DNA from: an uncultured Celeribacter sp.
Lineage (GTDB): Bacteria > Pseudomonadota > Alphaproteobacteria > Rhodobacterales > Rhodobacteraceae
Assembly: GCF_963675965.1 (NCBI RefSeq)
Contig: NZ_OY780935.1
Location: 1,538,501-1,602,500 of the forward strand
Direction: 5' to 3'
DNA length: 64,000 nucleotides
Positions within the stretch are counted from its first letter, which is position 1. Each line of letters begins with the position of its first letter. Shown piece by piece: positions 1-7,357 of this stretch. The translations under genes were made by a program, and so were the position numbers. The notes under the pieces were generated by a model that saw only the letters and a program-made list of their open reading frames with translations, had not been told where the DNA came from and made no database searches.

Positions 1-629
1 ACGGAACCGTCGGTTTCGACCTTGAGCGTCAGCTTGTCATAGTCGAGCACCTGACCTTCACGGGTCGGCTGCACGTCATAGGACACTTTCTTGACCGGCG
101 AATAGATCGCATCGACCGGGATCAGGCCGATCGGCGCATCTTCCGGTTTGTTCTTATCGGCGGACACGTAGCCCTTACCAGTGTTGACAGTCAGCTCCAT
201 GAACAGGTCAGCGCCATCGTCGAGGTGACAGATGACATGATCCTTGTTCAGAACCTCAATACCCGCGGTTTCGGAAATGTCACCAGCGGTCACAACCATC
301 GGCCCCTTGGCAGAGATCGAAAGACGCTTCGGCCCTTCCACTTCCATACGCAGGGACACGCCTTTGAGGTTCAGGATAATGTCGGTGACGTCTTCGCGTA
401 CCCCGGCAACAGAAGAGAACTCGTGCAGAACGTTGTCGATCTGAACAGAGGTGATGGCCGCGCCTTGCAGCGACGACATCAGAACACGACGCAGCGCGTT
501 GCCGAGCGTCAGACCAAAGCCGCGTTCAAGCGGTTCAGCAACAATCGTTGCCTGACGTGCGGGTTCATTGCCCGGCTTCACATCAAGCTGTTGCGGTTTA
601 ATGAGCTCGGCCCAATTCTTGTGGATCAT
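1..629 (-). CDS. rpoA: RNA polymerase alpha subunit, N-terminal part (cut by window edge)
   Basis: The alpha subunit nucleates RNA polymerase assembly. About 209 residues are visible, beginning MIHKNWAELIKPQQLDV at the ATG complementary to 627-629. This is the alpha amino-terminal (dimerisation) domain; the ERGFGLTLGNALRRVLMSS stretch is the typical dimer-interface motif. The carboxy-terminal domain that contacts promoter UP elements lies beyond position 1. The gene follows rpsK by about 120 bases, the usual alpha-operon order (rpsM-rpsK-rpoA-rplQ), so rplQ is expected next outside the window. The frame is intact to the edge. Identity is secure; the true length cannot be seen. Confidence 0.95.
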   Translation of the reverse strand, partial: MIHKNWAELIKPQQLDVKPGNEPARQATIVAEPLERGFGLTLGNALRRVLMSSLQGAAITSVQIDNVLHEFSSVAGVREDVTDIILNLKGVSLRMEVEGPKRLSISAKGPMVVTAGDISETAGIEVLNKDHVICHLDDGADLFMELTVNTGKGYVSADKNKPEDAPIGLIPVDAIYSPVKKVSYDVQPTREGQVLDYDKLTLKVETDGS

Positions 630-751
630 GCGGTAGCCTCCATTCTTGTCCTCCAGCCCATGTCCGAAAGCGGGGGACGCCCGAGGGGTCTCAAAACGCA
701 AAAACGGACCGCAGGCGCGTGACGCCCGCGATCCTTAAATCGTCTTTGTGA

Positions 752-1144
752 TTACACGCGGCGACGCTTCGGCGGGCGGCAGCCGTTGTGTGCAATTGGG
801 GTCACGTCGCGGATGGACGTGATGTTGAAGCCGACGGCGGCCAGCGCACGGAGCGCCGATTCGCGGCCAGAGCCGGGGCCCTGAACTTCGACTTCGAGAG
901 TTTTGACGCCGTGGTCCTGAGCTTTTTTACCAGCGTCTTCAGCGGCCATCTGGGCAGCGTAAGGCGTGGATTTCCGGGAGCCTTTGAAGCCCATGGTGCC
1001 AGCGGACGACCAGGAGATCGCATTGCCTTGCACGTCGGAGATCAGGATTTTGGTGTTGTTGAAGGTGGAGTTCACGTGAGCAACGCCAGCGGCGATGTTC
1101 TTGGAAGCCTTCTTCTTTGTCGTACGACGGGTATCGCGTGCCAT
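752..1144 (-). CDS. rpsK: 30S ribosomal protein S11
   Basis: S11 is a 30S platform protein that contacts 16S rRNA near the E site and the Shine-Dalgarno helix. The 130-residue product has the usual family length. It shows the conserved block VNSTFNNTKILISDVQGN near residues 25-42 and the basic C-terminus NGCRPPKRRRV. It starts 15 bases after the rpsM stop and is followed by rpoA, the standard alpha-operon position. A purine-rich site (GGGGAGA) precedes the ATG. Nothing unusual was seen in the frame. Confidence 0.97.
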   Translation of the reverse strand: MARDTRRTTKKKASKNIAAGVAHVNSTFNNTKILISDVQGNAISWSSAGTMGFKGSRKSTPYAAQMAAEDAGKKAQDHGVKTLEVEVQGPGSGRESALRALAAVGFNITSIRDVTPIAHNGCRPPKRRRV

Positions 1145-1159
1145 AGTTCAGATCTCCCC

Positions 1160-1528
1160 TTACTTCTTCTTACCAGCGATGGCCTTTGCGGGGCCTTTGC
1201 GGGTGCGAGCGTTGGTGTGGGTGCGCTGACCGCGAACCGGCAGGTTACGACGGTGACGCAGGCCGCGGTAGCAGCCGAGGTCCATCAGGCGCTTGATGTT
1301 CATCTGGGTCTCGCGACGCAGATCGCCTTCGACGGTGTAGTTGGCGTCGATGTGTTCGCGGATGGCGAGCACTTCGGCGTCGGACAGCTCGTTCACACGA
1401 CGGGTTACGTCGATGCCAACGGCGTCACAGATTGCTTTGGCAGAGGTGTTACCGATACCGGTGATGTAGGTGAGGGCGATGGGAACCCGCTTTGCAGTCG
1501 GGATGTTCACGCCAGCGATACGTGCCAC
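1160..1528 (-). CDS. rpsM: 30S ribosomal protein S13
   Basis: S13 sits in the head of the small subunit, contacts the P-site tRNA and forms bridges to the large subunit. The 122-residue protein begins MARIAGVNIPTAKRV and carries the helix-two-turn-helix ITGIGNTSAKAICDAVGI. It ends in the basic RTHTNARTRKGPAKAIAGKKK-type tail. It is the first gene of the alpha operon, with a 204-base leader upstream holding a promoter candidate and a stem-loop (see those entries). In E. coli the S4 protein represses translation at this leader; whether that happens here is inference. Confidence 0.97.
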   Translation of the reverse strand: MARIAGVNIPTAKRVPIALTYITGIGNTSAKAICDAVGIDVTRRVNELSDAEVLAIREHIDANYTVEGDLRRETQMNIKRLMDLGCYRGLRHRRNLPVRGQRTHTNARTRKGPAKAIAGKKK

Positions 1529-1583
1529 GTTGTCTTTCCTTTCGTTGCGGTTCCGTAGTTCCGGAACCTTTTTTCACAACGGA

Positions 1584-1609
1584 GGCTCGCGGGACAAAGC
1601 CGGCGAGCC
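1584..1609 (-). promoter_or_regulatory. Stem-loop in the alpha-operon leader (possible S4 target)
   Basis: The arms GGCTCGC (1584-1590) and GCGAGCC (1603-1609) are perfect 7-bp complements with a 12-base loop, lying about 55 bases upstream of rpsM on the transcribed strand. In E. coli an mRNA pseudoknot in the rpsM leader binds S4. The position fits such a role but the sequence alone does not show a pseudoknot. Confidence 0.4.
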
Positions 1610-1681
1610 ACAGCTGAATTCGATGATGATCCGCTGGGGCGCGACCCGTTTGCGAATCTTTTACCCCTAAGGGGATGGGTT

Positions 1682-1710
1682 GCCATACGGGGGAATCACC
1701 CAAGCGTCAA
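1682..1710 (-). promoter_or_regulatory. Candidate alpha-operon promoter overlapped by an inverted repeat
   Basis: On the minus strand TTGACG (1705-1710) and TATGGC (1682-1687) are separated by exactly 17 bases. The -35 hexamer lies inside an inverted repeat, AATCACCC (1694-1701) and GGGTGATT (1718-1725), just after the adk stop. The repeat could be the adk mRNA 3' hairpin, an operator, or both; no T-run follows it. Confidence 0.5.
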
Positions 1711-1732
1711 GAGGCCCGGGTGATTTAACCGG

Positions 1733-2308
1733 TCAGGCCAGCGCTTTCGCAACGTCAGCGGCGACTGCGTCCATATCCTGCAGCCCGTCGACCGCCTTCA
1801 GATCGCCTTTGGCATAGTAGTAGCCGATCAGCGGAGAGGTCTTTTTGTAGTATTCCATCAGACGGATACGCACGCTGTCCTCATTGTCGTCCGCGCGCAC
1901 CGGCTCGCCTGCGGCGGCGGCCTCTTTGGCGCGGTTCACGATCCGCGCGACAAGCGTCTCATCGTCGACTTCAAGCTGGACAACGGCGTCAAGCGTCTGC
2001 CCTTTGTCCGCCAGAAGCTGACCAAGCGCGTCGGCCTGTCCCAGCGTCCGCGGGAAGCCGTCAAAGATAAAGCCGCCTTCGCTGCCCTCTTCCAGTTTCT
2101 CGGCGATCAGCCCGATCACGATCTCATCGGTCACAAGCTGACCGGCGTCCATGATCGCAGCGACCTTCTGACCCATTTCCGTGCCCGACGTCCGTGCTGC
2201 GCGCAGCATGTCACCGGTGGAAAGCTGAACCATACCCCGCTCCTCCACGAGGCGGCGTGCTTGAGTGCCTTTGCCCGCACCCGGCGGGCCAAGGAGAATA
2301 ATATTCAT
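1733..2308 (-). CDS. adk: Adenylate kinase, short-LID form
   Basis: Adk catalyses ATP + AMP <-> 2 ADP in the cytoplasm. The 191-residue product starts MNIILLGPPGAGKGTQARR, with the P-loop at residues 7-15. The AMP-binding block LSTGDMLRAA and FDGFPRTLGQ are present. The LID segment around VARIVNRAKEAAAAGEPVR is short and lacks the zinc-binding cysteines of the long form, which explains the length below about 214 residues. Its ATG overlaps the secY stop (shared ATGA at 2305-2308), so translation is probably coupled. The rplO-secY-adk order is conserved in many bacteria. Confidence 0.97.
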   Translation of the reverse strand: MNIILLGPPGAGKGTQARRLVEERGMVQLSTGDMLRAARTSGTEMGQKVAAIMDAGQLVTDEIVIGLIAEKLEEGSEGGFIFDGFPRTLGQADALGQLLADKGQTLDAVVQLEVDDETLVARIVNRAKEAAAAGEPVRADDNEDSVRIRLMEYYKKTSPLIGYYYAKGDLKAVDGLQDMDAVAADVAKALA

Positions 2309-3663
2309 CGTCTTGCTGTCCCTCTTTTGCTGCGCTTCCTCCCGCGCAGCTGAGATTTCTCGATCAGCCCCTCATACTGGTGCGCCAGCAAATGAGACTG
2401 GACTTGCTGGATGGTATCCATGGTCACAGATACCACAATCAGCACCGAAGTCCCGCCAAAATAGAACGGAATGGCAAATTGGTTGCGCAGGATCTCAGGC
2501 AGAAGGCAGACGGCTGCCAGATAGGCAGAGCCTACCACCAGGATCCGGGTCACGATATAATCCAAGTGCTCTTCGGTTTTCTTCCCGGGGCGAATGCCCG
2601 GAATAAAGCCGTTCTGGTTCTTCAGGTTCTTCGCCACGTCTTCGGTCTTGAAGGCCACGTTCGCAGTGTAGAAATACGCGAAGAAGACGATCATCAGCGC
2701 GAAGAACAGAAGATAGAGCGGCTGGCCCGGCCCAAAGTAGGCCAGAAGCGTCGACATCACCGGTCCCAGATCGGATTGCCCGGAGAAAGTCGCAATCGTT
2801 GTCGGCAACAGCAGCAGAGAACTGGCGAAGATCGCCGGGATCACGCCGGCCGGGTTCACCTTGATCGGCAGGTGCGAAGACTGCGCGTCATAGATTTTCA
2901 TGCCTTGCTGGCGACGCGGATACTGGATGTGCACCTTGCGCAGCGCGCGTTCCATGAACACGACAAAGGCGATCACAGCCACGATCATGGCCACGACGAT
3001 CAGGATCACAGCAGGCGAAATCGCACCGGACCGGCCAGAAGCAAAGAACTGTGCCAGCGCGCCCGGAATTTCGGCGACGATACCGACGAAAATGATCAGC
3101 GAGATGCCGTTGCCGATGCCGCGATTGGTGATCTGCTCACCCAGCCACATCAGGAACATGGTGCCGCCCACCAGCGTGATCACCACACCGGCGCGGAAAT
3201 ACCAGCCCGGATCATGGGCGAGGTTCCCGGCTTCCAACGACGCCGCGAGACCGTAGGCCTGGAACAGCGCCAGTGCGACGGTGCCGAACCGGGTGTATTG
3301 GTTGATTTTCTTACGACCGGCTTCGCCTTCTTTCTTGAGGTTCTCAAGCGAGGGCACCAACGAGGTCAGCAGCTGAACGATGATCGACGCCGAGATGTAG
3401 GGCATGATGCCAAGGGCAAAGATCCCCATCCGGCCAAGCGCACCGCCGGTGAACATCGACAGGATGCCCCCAAGGCCCGATGCGGCCTGATCCATAAAGT
3501 CCTTCAGCGCGTTGCCGTCGATACCGGGCACCGGGATATAGGTCCCAAGACGGTAGACGATCAACAGACCGAGGGTGAAAAGGATACGCTGGCGAAGCTC
3601 TTTGGCTTTCCCGAGGGTGCCCCAGTCGAGGTTCGCCGCCATTTGTTCTGCTGCAGATGCCAT
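2305..3663 (-). CDS. secY: Preprotein translocase channel subunit SecY
   Basis: SecY forms the protein-conducting channel of the inner membrane, with SecE (37778-37975 here) and SecG. The 452-residue protein has about ten hydrophobic segments, the first near RILFTLGLLIVYRLGTYIPV (residues 26-45). The plug region follows that segment, and conserved motifs GIMPYISASIIVQLL and LGEQITNRGIGNGISLIIF are present. The C-terminus RGRKRSKRGTARR is basic and cytoplasmic. It lies 105 bases after rplO and overlaps adk by four bases. The length is normal for alphaproteobacteria. Confidence 0.98.
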   Translation of the reverse strand: MASAAEQMAANLDWGTLGKAKELRQRILFTLGLLIVYRLGTYIPVPGIDGNALKDFMDQAASGLGGILSMFTGGALGRMGIFALGIMPYISASIIVQLLTSLVPSLENLKKEGEAGRKKINQYTRFGTVALALFQAYGLAASLEAGNLAHDPGWYFRAGVVITLVGGTMFLMWLGEQITNRGIGNGISLIIFVGIVAEIPGALAQFFASGRSGAISPAVILIVVAMIVAVIAFVVFMERALRKVHIQYPRRQQGMKIYDAQSSHLPIKVNPAGVIPAIFASSLLLLPTTIATFSGQSDLGPVMSTLLAYFGPGQPLYLLFFALMIVFFAYFYTANVAFKTEDVAKNLKNQNGFIPGIRPGKKTEEHLDYIVTRILVVGSAYLAAVCLLPEILRNQFAIPFYFGGTSVLIVVSVTMDTIQQVQSHLLAHQYEGLIEKSQLRGRKRSKRGTARR

Positions 3664-3768
3664 TAATGGTCTCTTTCTTCGCGACAGCGCCGCCCATCCG
3701 GCTTTCCGGGGGCGGCGCTTGGAAAACTCAAGGTCCGATTTAAGGGGCGAAGGCCCCTCTCACAAGCC

Positions 3769-4245
3769 TTATTCGGCCGCCGCGTCGGCCTTTGCGGCCA
3801 CAGTCAGCGAACCGCCGGCTTTTTCGACAGCGTCGATGGCGGATTTGGAGGCGCCGGTCACGGAGATGGTCAGTTTGGATTTGACCTCACCTTTGGCCAG
3901 AACGCGGATGCCGTCGAGTTTACGACGCACGAGGCCGGAGGCCACGAGGGTCTCTTCGGTCACGTTGGCAGCGTCCAGTTTGCCAGCTTCGATGAACTTT
4001 TCGATGAGGCCAAGGTTCACAACGGCGAATTTCGCACGGTTCGGCTTGTTGAAGCCACGCTTCGGCAGGCGTTGGTAGAGCGGCATTTGGCCGCCTTCGT
4101 AGCCATTGATCGCTACACCCGAACGGGACTTTTGACCTTTGATACCACGGCCACCCATTTTACCTTTGCCGGAGCCAGGGCCACGGCCAACGCGGGTGCG
4201 GGATTTGGTTGCGCCGGGATTGTCGCGCAGTTCATGCAATTTCAT
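3769..4245 (-). CDS. rplO: 50S ribosomal protein L15
   Basis: L15 is a late-assembly large-subunit protein. I place the start at the ATG complementary to 4243-4245, giving 158 residues beginning MKLHELRDNPGATKSRTRVG. An AAGGAGAAG ribosome site precedes it, and the frame upstream of this ATG does not resemble the family. The glycine/arginine-rich N-terminus (GRGPGSGKGKMGGRGIKGQK) and the core GGQMPLYQRLPKRGF are typical. Unlike the usual spc order, rplO is separated from rpmD by about 900 bases with a terminator and two small genes. It has its own promoter candidate at 4341-4369. Confidence 0.97.
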   Translation of the reverse strand: MKLHELRDNPGATKSRTRVGRGPGSGKGKMGGRGIKGQKSRSGVAINGYEGGQMPLYQRLPKRGFNKPNRAKFAVVNLGLIEKFIEAGKLDAANVTEETLVASGLVRRKLDGIRVLAKGEVKSKLTISVTGASKSAIDAVEKAGGSLTVAAKADAAAE

Positions 4246-4340
4246 GTCGCTTCTCCTTGCCGGATGTGCCCTCCAGCGACGGAGTGGGCAAACGCGGCTT
4301 ACATGTGTTGATTCTGATGGACACGACTGTCCACCGGGGG

Positions 4341-4369
4341 CGTATAGACGCAAAGGGGATGCCGATCAA
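4341..4369 (-). promoter_or_regulatory. Candidate promoter for rplO-secY-adk
   Basis: The minus strand shows TTGATC (4364-4369), a 17-base spacer and TATACG (4341-4346), about 95 bases upstream of the rplO start. It lies downstream of the terminator at 4441-4471, as expected for a unit that restarts transcription after a break. Confidence 0.65.
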
Positions 4370-4440
4370 GGGCTGTGTCCCTGAATGCGACGGTTTGAAC
4401 CTTTGCCCCTGCCCGCTTCACACAAAGACCTTCTTCACGC

Positions 4441-4471
4441 AAAAACACCCCACAGTCTTCTGCGGGGTGTT
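4441..4471 (-). terminator. Intrinsic terminator after the DUF1127 / mini-ORF unit
   Basis: Arms 4444-4455 and 4460-4471 pair over 12 positions with one mismatch around a four-base loop, and a run of five Ts follows on the minus strand. It ends the small unit that interrupts the spc operon. Confidence 0.8.
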
Positions 4472-4521
4472 TGATCTTGCAAAGCCTTTGCTCGGGACCG
4501 CCCTTTGCGGGCTGGTCCGGC

Positions 4522-4650
4522 TCAGCTGCGTGTCTCACGCAGGTATTCAGTCCAGCACGGTGCAGGACCCTTGGTCCATGCCGATTTCAGTGCACGCAGG
4601 GCGCTGGTGAACGGGCCGGATTGGATCGGGAAGGAGGCGGCGATTTGCAT
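4522..4650 (-). CDS. Possible 42-residue small protein, unknown function
   Basis: An ATG at 4650 opens a 42-residue frame beginning MQIAASFPIQSGPFTSALRA and ending YLRETRS. It is preceded by AAAGGACCCGAC, a plausible ribosome site. It lies 32 bases after the DUF1127 gene stop and before the terminator at 4441-4471, so both would be on one transcript. No membrane segment or signal peptide is visible and I do not recognise a family. It could also be an untranslated RNA: the codons for AASFP give CCTCCTTCCC, close to but not the same as the CCUCCUCCC motif of stress-induced alphaproteobacterial sRNAs. Coding status is uncertain. Confidence 0.4.
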   Translation of the reverse strand: MQIAASFPIQSGPFTSALRALKSAWTKGPAPCWTEYLRETRS

Positions 4651-4682
4651 GTCGGGTCCTTTCGGTGAGAACGCGGTACGTT

Positions 4683-4904
4683 TCAGACAGCGCGGGCGGC
4701 GGCGCGGGCGATGTCGATGATGTCGGACCGACCGAGACCGATGTCGCTCAACTCATGATCGCTCAGCGCGTCGAGCTGGTTGAATGTGGTCGAATAGGCA
4801 CGTTGACGTGCGTAAGACAGGCGAATGCCCTCCACGGCTGTGCGGATCATGCGCGACAGGGAGAAGCCGGAGGTGCGGGCGGAGGGATGTGCAATATGTG
4901 CCAT
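4683..4904 (-). CDS. DUF1127 (YjiS-like) small protein inserted in the spc operon
   Basis: The 73-residue product starts at the ATG complementary to 4902-4904, after the ribosome site AAGGAAC. Longer upstream frames lack the family signature. It ends with the DUF1127 pattern FNQLDALSDHELSDIGLGRS, D-I-I-D-I-A-R at residues 41-67, preceded by an amphipathic basic helix. DUF1127 proteins are small and arginine-rich; one in Rhodobacter sphaeroides (CcaF1) is a stress-induced RNA-binding protein transcribed with sRNAs. That this one acts likewise is inference. It sits between rpmD and rplO, with a terminator on each side and palindromes upstream, so it is probably regulated independently of the ribosomal genes. 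Confidence 0.85.
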   Translation of the reverse strand: MAHIAHPSARTSGFSLSRMIRTAVEGIRLSYARQRAYSTTFNQLDALSDHELSDIGLGRSDIIDIARAAARAV

Positions 4905-5030
4905 AGTGTTTGTTCCTTGCAGTGACGGAGCCGGATGCTCCGCGCTCTTGTTTCTTTGATCTCTCTGGGAGTGACGCTCATGTAGAGACAGACAGGAACA
5001 ATGACATCCCCCTGAATCGGACTGCCCGCT

Positions 5031-5060
5031 ATGCACAAAATGCATGCAGTTTTAAAACTG
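5031..5060 (-). promoter_or_regulatory. Nested palindromes upstream of the DUF1127 gene
   Basis: CAGTTTTAAAACTG (5047-5060) is a perfect 14-bp palindrome. Beside it ATGCA and TGCAT (5031-5045) form an inverted repeat around CAAAA. They lie about 125-155 bases upstream of the DUF1127 start in an AT-rich stretch, a likely protein-binding or promoter region. The factor is unknown. Confidence 0.4.
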
Positions 5061-5092
5061 TCTAATTTTTAGCCAATCGAACTGCGGCGCAT

Positions 5093-5123
5093 GAAAAATG
5101 CCCCACTGAAAACAGCGGGGCAT
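5093..5123 (-). terminator. Intrinsic terminator after rpmD
   Basis: Arms 5098-5108 and 5113-5123 (GATGCCCC-type, one mismatch) enclose an AAAA/TTTT loop and are followed on the minus strand by TTTTT. It lies 30 bases beyond the rpmD stop, so the long rpmC-to-rpmD transcript probably ends here. Confidence 0.85.
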
Positions 5124-5152
5124 CTTAAAATTCCAAGACGGAGAAGGTCGGC

Positions 5153-5341
5153 TCAGCCGCGCTCTTCGACGATTTCGACGAGGTGCGGGATCGAGGAGAC
5201 CATGCCGCGGACGGAAGGGGTGTCTTCCAGTTCACGGGTCTTGTGCATTTTGTTGAGGCCGAGACCGATCAGCGTCTGACGCTGTTTGGCCGGGCGACGA
5301 ATCGGAGAACCGATTTGTTTCACAACGATGGTTTTAGCCAT
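5153..5341 (-). CDS. rpmD: 50S ribosomal protein L30
   Basis: L30 is a small large-subunit protein absent from some bacterial lineages. The 62-residue product MAKTIVVKQIGSPIRRPAKQ continues with the family core RQTLIGLGLNKMHKTRELED. It ends HLVEIVEERG. It starts 12 bases after the rpsE stop with an AAGGAGA ribosome site. It is the last ribosomal gene before the terminator at 5093-5123, so the spc operon is cut between L30 and L15. Confidence 0.96.
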   Translation of the reverse strand: MAKTIVVKQIGSPIRRPAKQRQTLIGLGLNKMHKTRELEDTPSVRGMVSSIPHLVEIVEERG

Positions 5342-5353
5342 GTCCAGATCTCC

Positions 5354-5914
5354 TTACGCTTCAGCGGCTTCAGAAGCCGGCTCATCCTTTTTCAGGATGT
5401 CGGCAACTTTTTTACCACGACGCTGAGCCACGGAACGCGGGGAGGCTTCTTTCTTGAGGCCGTCCAGCGTGGCGCGGATCATGTTGTAGGGGTTTTGCGA
5501 CCCGATGGATTTCGCAACAACGTCCTGCACGCCGAGCATTTCGAACACAGCACGCATCGGACCACCTGCGATGATCCCGGTACCGGTCGGTGCGGTGCGC
5601 ATCACAACTTTACCCGCGCCGTGACGACCATGCATGTCGTGGTGCAGAGTGCGGCCTTCCTTGAGCGGGACGCGGATCATTTGGCGCTTGGCTTGCTCGG
5701 TGGCTTTGCGAATGGCCTCAGGGACCTCTTTCGCTTTACCTTTGCCGAAGCCGACGCGGCCTTTTTGGTCGCCCACAACAACGAGAGCAGCAAAGCCGAA
5801 GCGTTTACCACCCTTCACGGTTTTGGACACACGGTTGATCGCAACGAGACGATCAGCGAATTCCGGGGTTTCGTCGCGATCGCGGCGATCCCGGCGGTTT
5901 TCACGTTCTGCCAT
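5354..5914 (-). CDS. rpsE: 30S ribosomal protein S5
   Basis: S5 lies at the mRNA entry channel and helps decoding fidelity. The 186-residue product has an N-terminal charged extension (MAERENRRDRRDRDE). The double-stranded RNA-binding fold follows (KTVKGGKRFGFAALVVVGD, residues about 33-51), then VMRTAPTGTGIIAGGPMRAV. The acidic/alanine tail EPASEAAEA is an alphaproteobacterial feature. It follows rplR after a 120-base spacer with two strong hairpins, unusual in an otherwise tight operon. Confidence 0.97.
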   Translation of the reverse strand: MAERENRRDRRDRDETPEFADRLVAINRVSKTVKGGKRFGFAALVVVGDQKGRVGFGKGKAKEVPEAIRKATEQAKRQMIRVPLKEGRTLHHDMHGRHGAGKVVMRTAPTGTGIIAGGPMRAVFEMLGVQDVVAKSIGSQNPYNMIRATLDGLKKEASPRSVAQRRGKKVADILKKDEPASEAAEA

Positions 5915-5969
5915 GAGGCATTCCTTTCATGGTGGCGTAGCTTCACGCCGTTGTCTCAATCCGAGTGAA

Positions 5970-6025
5970 AGGCCCGGCAAGCGGGCCTAACCTGGATCAT
6001 CGGGGAGGCGACAGGACCGCCTCCC
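5970..6025 (-). promoter_or_regulatory. Two tandem hairpins between rplR and rpsE
   Basis: GGGAGGCG / CGCCTCCC (6003-6010 and 6018-6025, 8 bp) and AGGCCCG / CGGGCCT (5970-5976 and 5982-5988, 7 bp) are perfect stems on the transcribed strand. The second is followed by TTTCAC, a weak tail. They may attenuate transcription or be mRNA processing or protein-binding sites. Confidence 0.5.
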
Positions 6026-6034
6026 ACAAGGGAT

Positions 6035-6394
6035 TTAGAACTTCAGGCCGCCTTCACGCGCAGCGTCGGCCAGAGCCTTCACTTTGCCGTGGAACAGGAA
6101 GCCGCCACGGTCGAAGTAGCACTCTTCGACACCGGCTTTCTTGGCGCGCTCTGCGATCGCTGCACCCACTTTGGAGGCGGCTTCGACGTTGTTCTTGCCA
6201 ACCACACCGAGATCTTTCTCGAGCGTGGATGCGGCGGCCAGGGTTTTGCCCTGCACATCGTCGATCAGCTGAGCGCTGATGTTCTTGTTGGAGCGATGGA
6301 TCGACAGGCGGAGCTTGCCGACATTGCTCTTGCGAAGCTTGTTCCGAACGCGCAAGCGGCGTTTCAGAAACAGGGTACGTTTGCTGTTTGCCAT
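6035..6394 (-). CDS. rplR: 50S ribosomal protein L18
   Basis: L18 binds 5S rRNA in the central protuberance. The 119-residue protein begins MANSKRTLFLKRRLRVRNKL and has the family core LRLSIHRSNKNISAQLIDD. The C-terminal signature YFDRGGFLFHGKVKALADAA is followed by REGGLKF. It begins 11 bases after rplF. The length and basic N-terminus are normal. Confidence 0.97.
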   Translation of the reverse strand: MANSKRTLFLKRRLRVRNKLRKSNVGKLRLSIHRSNKNISAQLIDDVQGKTLAAASTLEKDLGVVGKNNVEAASKVGAAIAERAKKAGVEECYFDRGGFLFHGKVKALADAAREGGLKF

Positions 6395-6405
6395 GATGAG
6401 CGTCC

Positions 6406-6939
6406 TTACTTCTTCTTACCTTCTTTGCGGAAGATATACTCGTCTTTGTATTTGATACCTTTGCCTTTGTAGGGCTCGGGCTTACGCCATTCGCGGATGT
6501 TGGCCGCGACCTGGCCGACGAGTTGCGGATCGGAACCTTCCACAGTGATCTCGGTCGGTTTCGGAGCGGTCACAGTGATGCCCTCCGGAACTTCGAAGTT
6601 CACTTCGTGGGAGTAGCCGAGGTTCAGCTTCAGGACGTTGCCCTGCATCTGAGCCCGGTAACCAACCCCGTTGATCTCCAGCTCTTTTTTGAAGCCTTCG
6701 CTGACGCCGGTCACCATGTTCGCGATCACAGTGCGGGACATGCCCCACTGCTGACGCGCACGCTTGGATTTCCCGCGCGGTGTCACGCTGATGCTGTTGT
6801 CTTCAACAGTCAGGGTCACATCGTCGGTGGCGGTGAAGGCGTGAGTGCCCTTCGGGCCTTTCACTTCGATTTTCTGGCCGGACACGGACGCGGAAACGCC
6901 GCCGGGCAGATCAATCGGTTTCTTACCAATACGAGACAT
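6406..6939 (-). CDS. rplF: 50S ribosomal protein L6
   Basis: L6 lies near the factor-binding site of the large subunit. The 177-residue product shows two repeated alpha/beta domains. The first starts MSRIGKKPIDLPGGVSASVS. The second contains GYSHEVNFEVPEGITV and the C-terminal signature RKPEPYKGKGIKYKDEYI (about residues 152-169). It ends in a lysine-rich tail. It is 12 bases downstream of rpsH. No deviation from the family is seen. Confidence 0.97.
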   Translation of the reverse strand: MSRIGKKPIDLPGGVSASVSGQKIEVKGPKGTHAFTATDDVTLTVEDNSISVTPRGKSKRARQQWGMSRTVIANMVTGVSEGFKKELEINGVGYRAQMQGNVLKLNLGYSHEVNFEVPEGITVTAPKPTEITVEGSDPQLVGQVAANIREWRKPEPYKGKGIKYKDEYIFRKEGKKK

Positions 6940-6951
6940 CGAATGACCTCC

Positions 6952-7344
6952 TTAGAAGACGGTGCAAAGCACTTCGCCACCAACGTTGTTGGCACGAGCG
7001 TTTGCGTCCGACATCACACCTTTGGGTGTGGAGACAATCGACACGCCGAGGCCCTGACGGACAGACGGAATGTCTTTGACACCGAGGTACACGCGACGGC
7101 CGGGCTTGGAAACCCGTTTCAGTTCGCGAATGACCGGAGTGCCTTCGAAGTATTTCAGGCTGATTTCGAGGGTCGGGTGACCTGCGGAATCAGTGCCCTT
7201 TTCGTAGCCGCGGATGTAGCCTTCGTCGAGCAGCACATCCAGAACCCAACCACGCAGCTTAGACGCCGGGGTGGAGACAACGGATTTACCGCGCAACTGA
7301 GCGTTACGGATACGGGTGAGCATATCGCCGATAGGATCGTTCAT
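6952..7344 (-). CDS. rpsH: 30S ribosomal protein S8
   Basis: S8 binds the central domain of 16S rRNA and in E. coli also represses the spc operon at the rplE start. The 130-residue product begins MNDPIGDMLTRIRNAQLRGK and carries GRRVYLGVKDIPSVRQGLG with the C-terminal STPKGVMSDANARANNVGG. It is preceded by rpsN (13-base gap). Whether S8 autoregulation operates here cannot be read from the sequence. Confidence 0.97.
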   Translation of the reverse strand: MNDPIGDMLTRIRNAQLRGKSVVSTPASKLRGWVLDVLLDEGYIRGYEKGTDSAGHPTLEISLKYFEGTPVIRELKRVSKPGRRVYLGVKDIPSVRQGLGVSIVSTPKGVMSDANARANNVGGEVLCTVF

Positions 7345-7357
7345 ATCTGTCTCTCCC

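Noticed and set aside
4600..4660. A CCUCCUCCC-type (cuckoo) sRNA downstream of the DUF1127 gene.
   Set aside because: The run is CCTCCTTCCC, not the exact motif, and no strong stem displays it in a loop. Kept only as a note.
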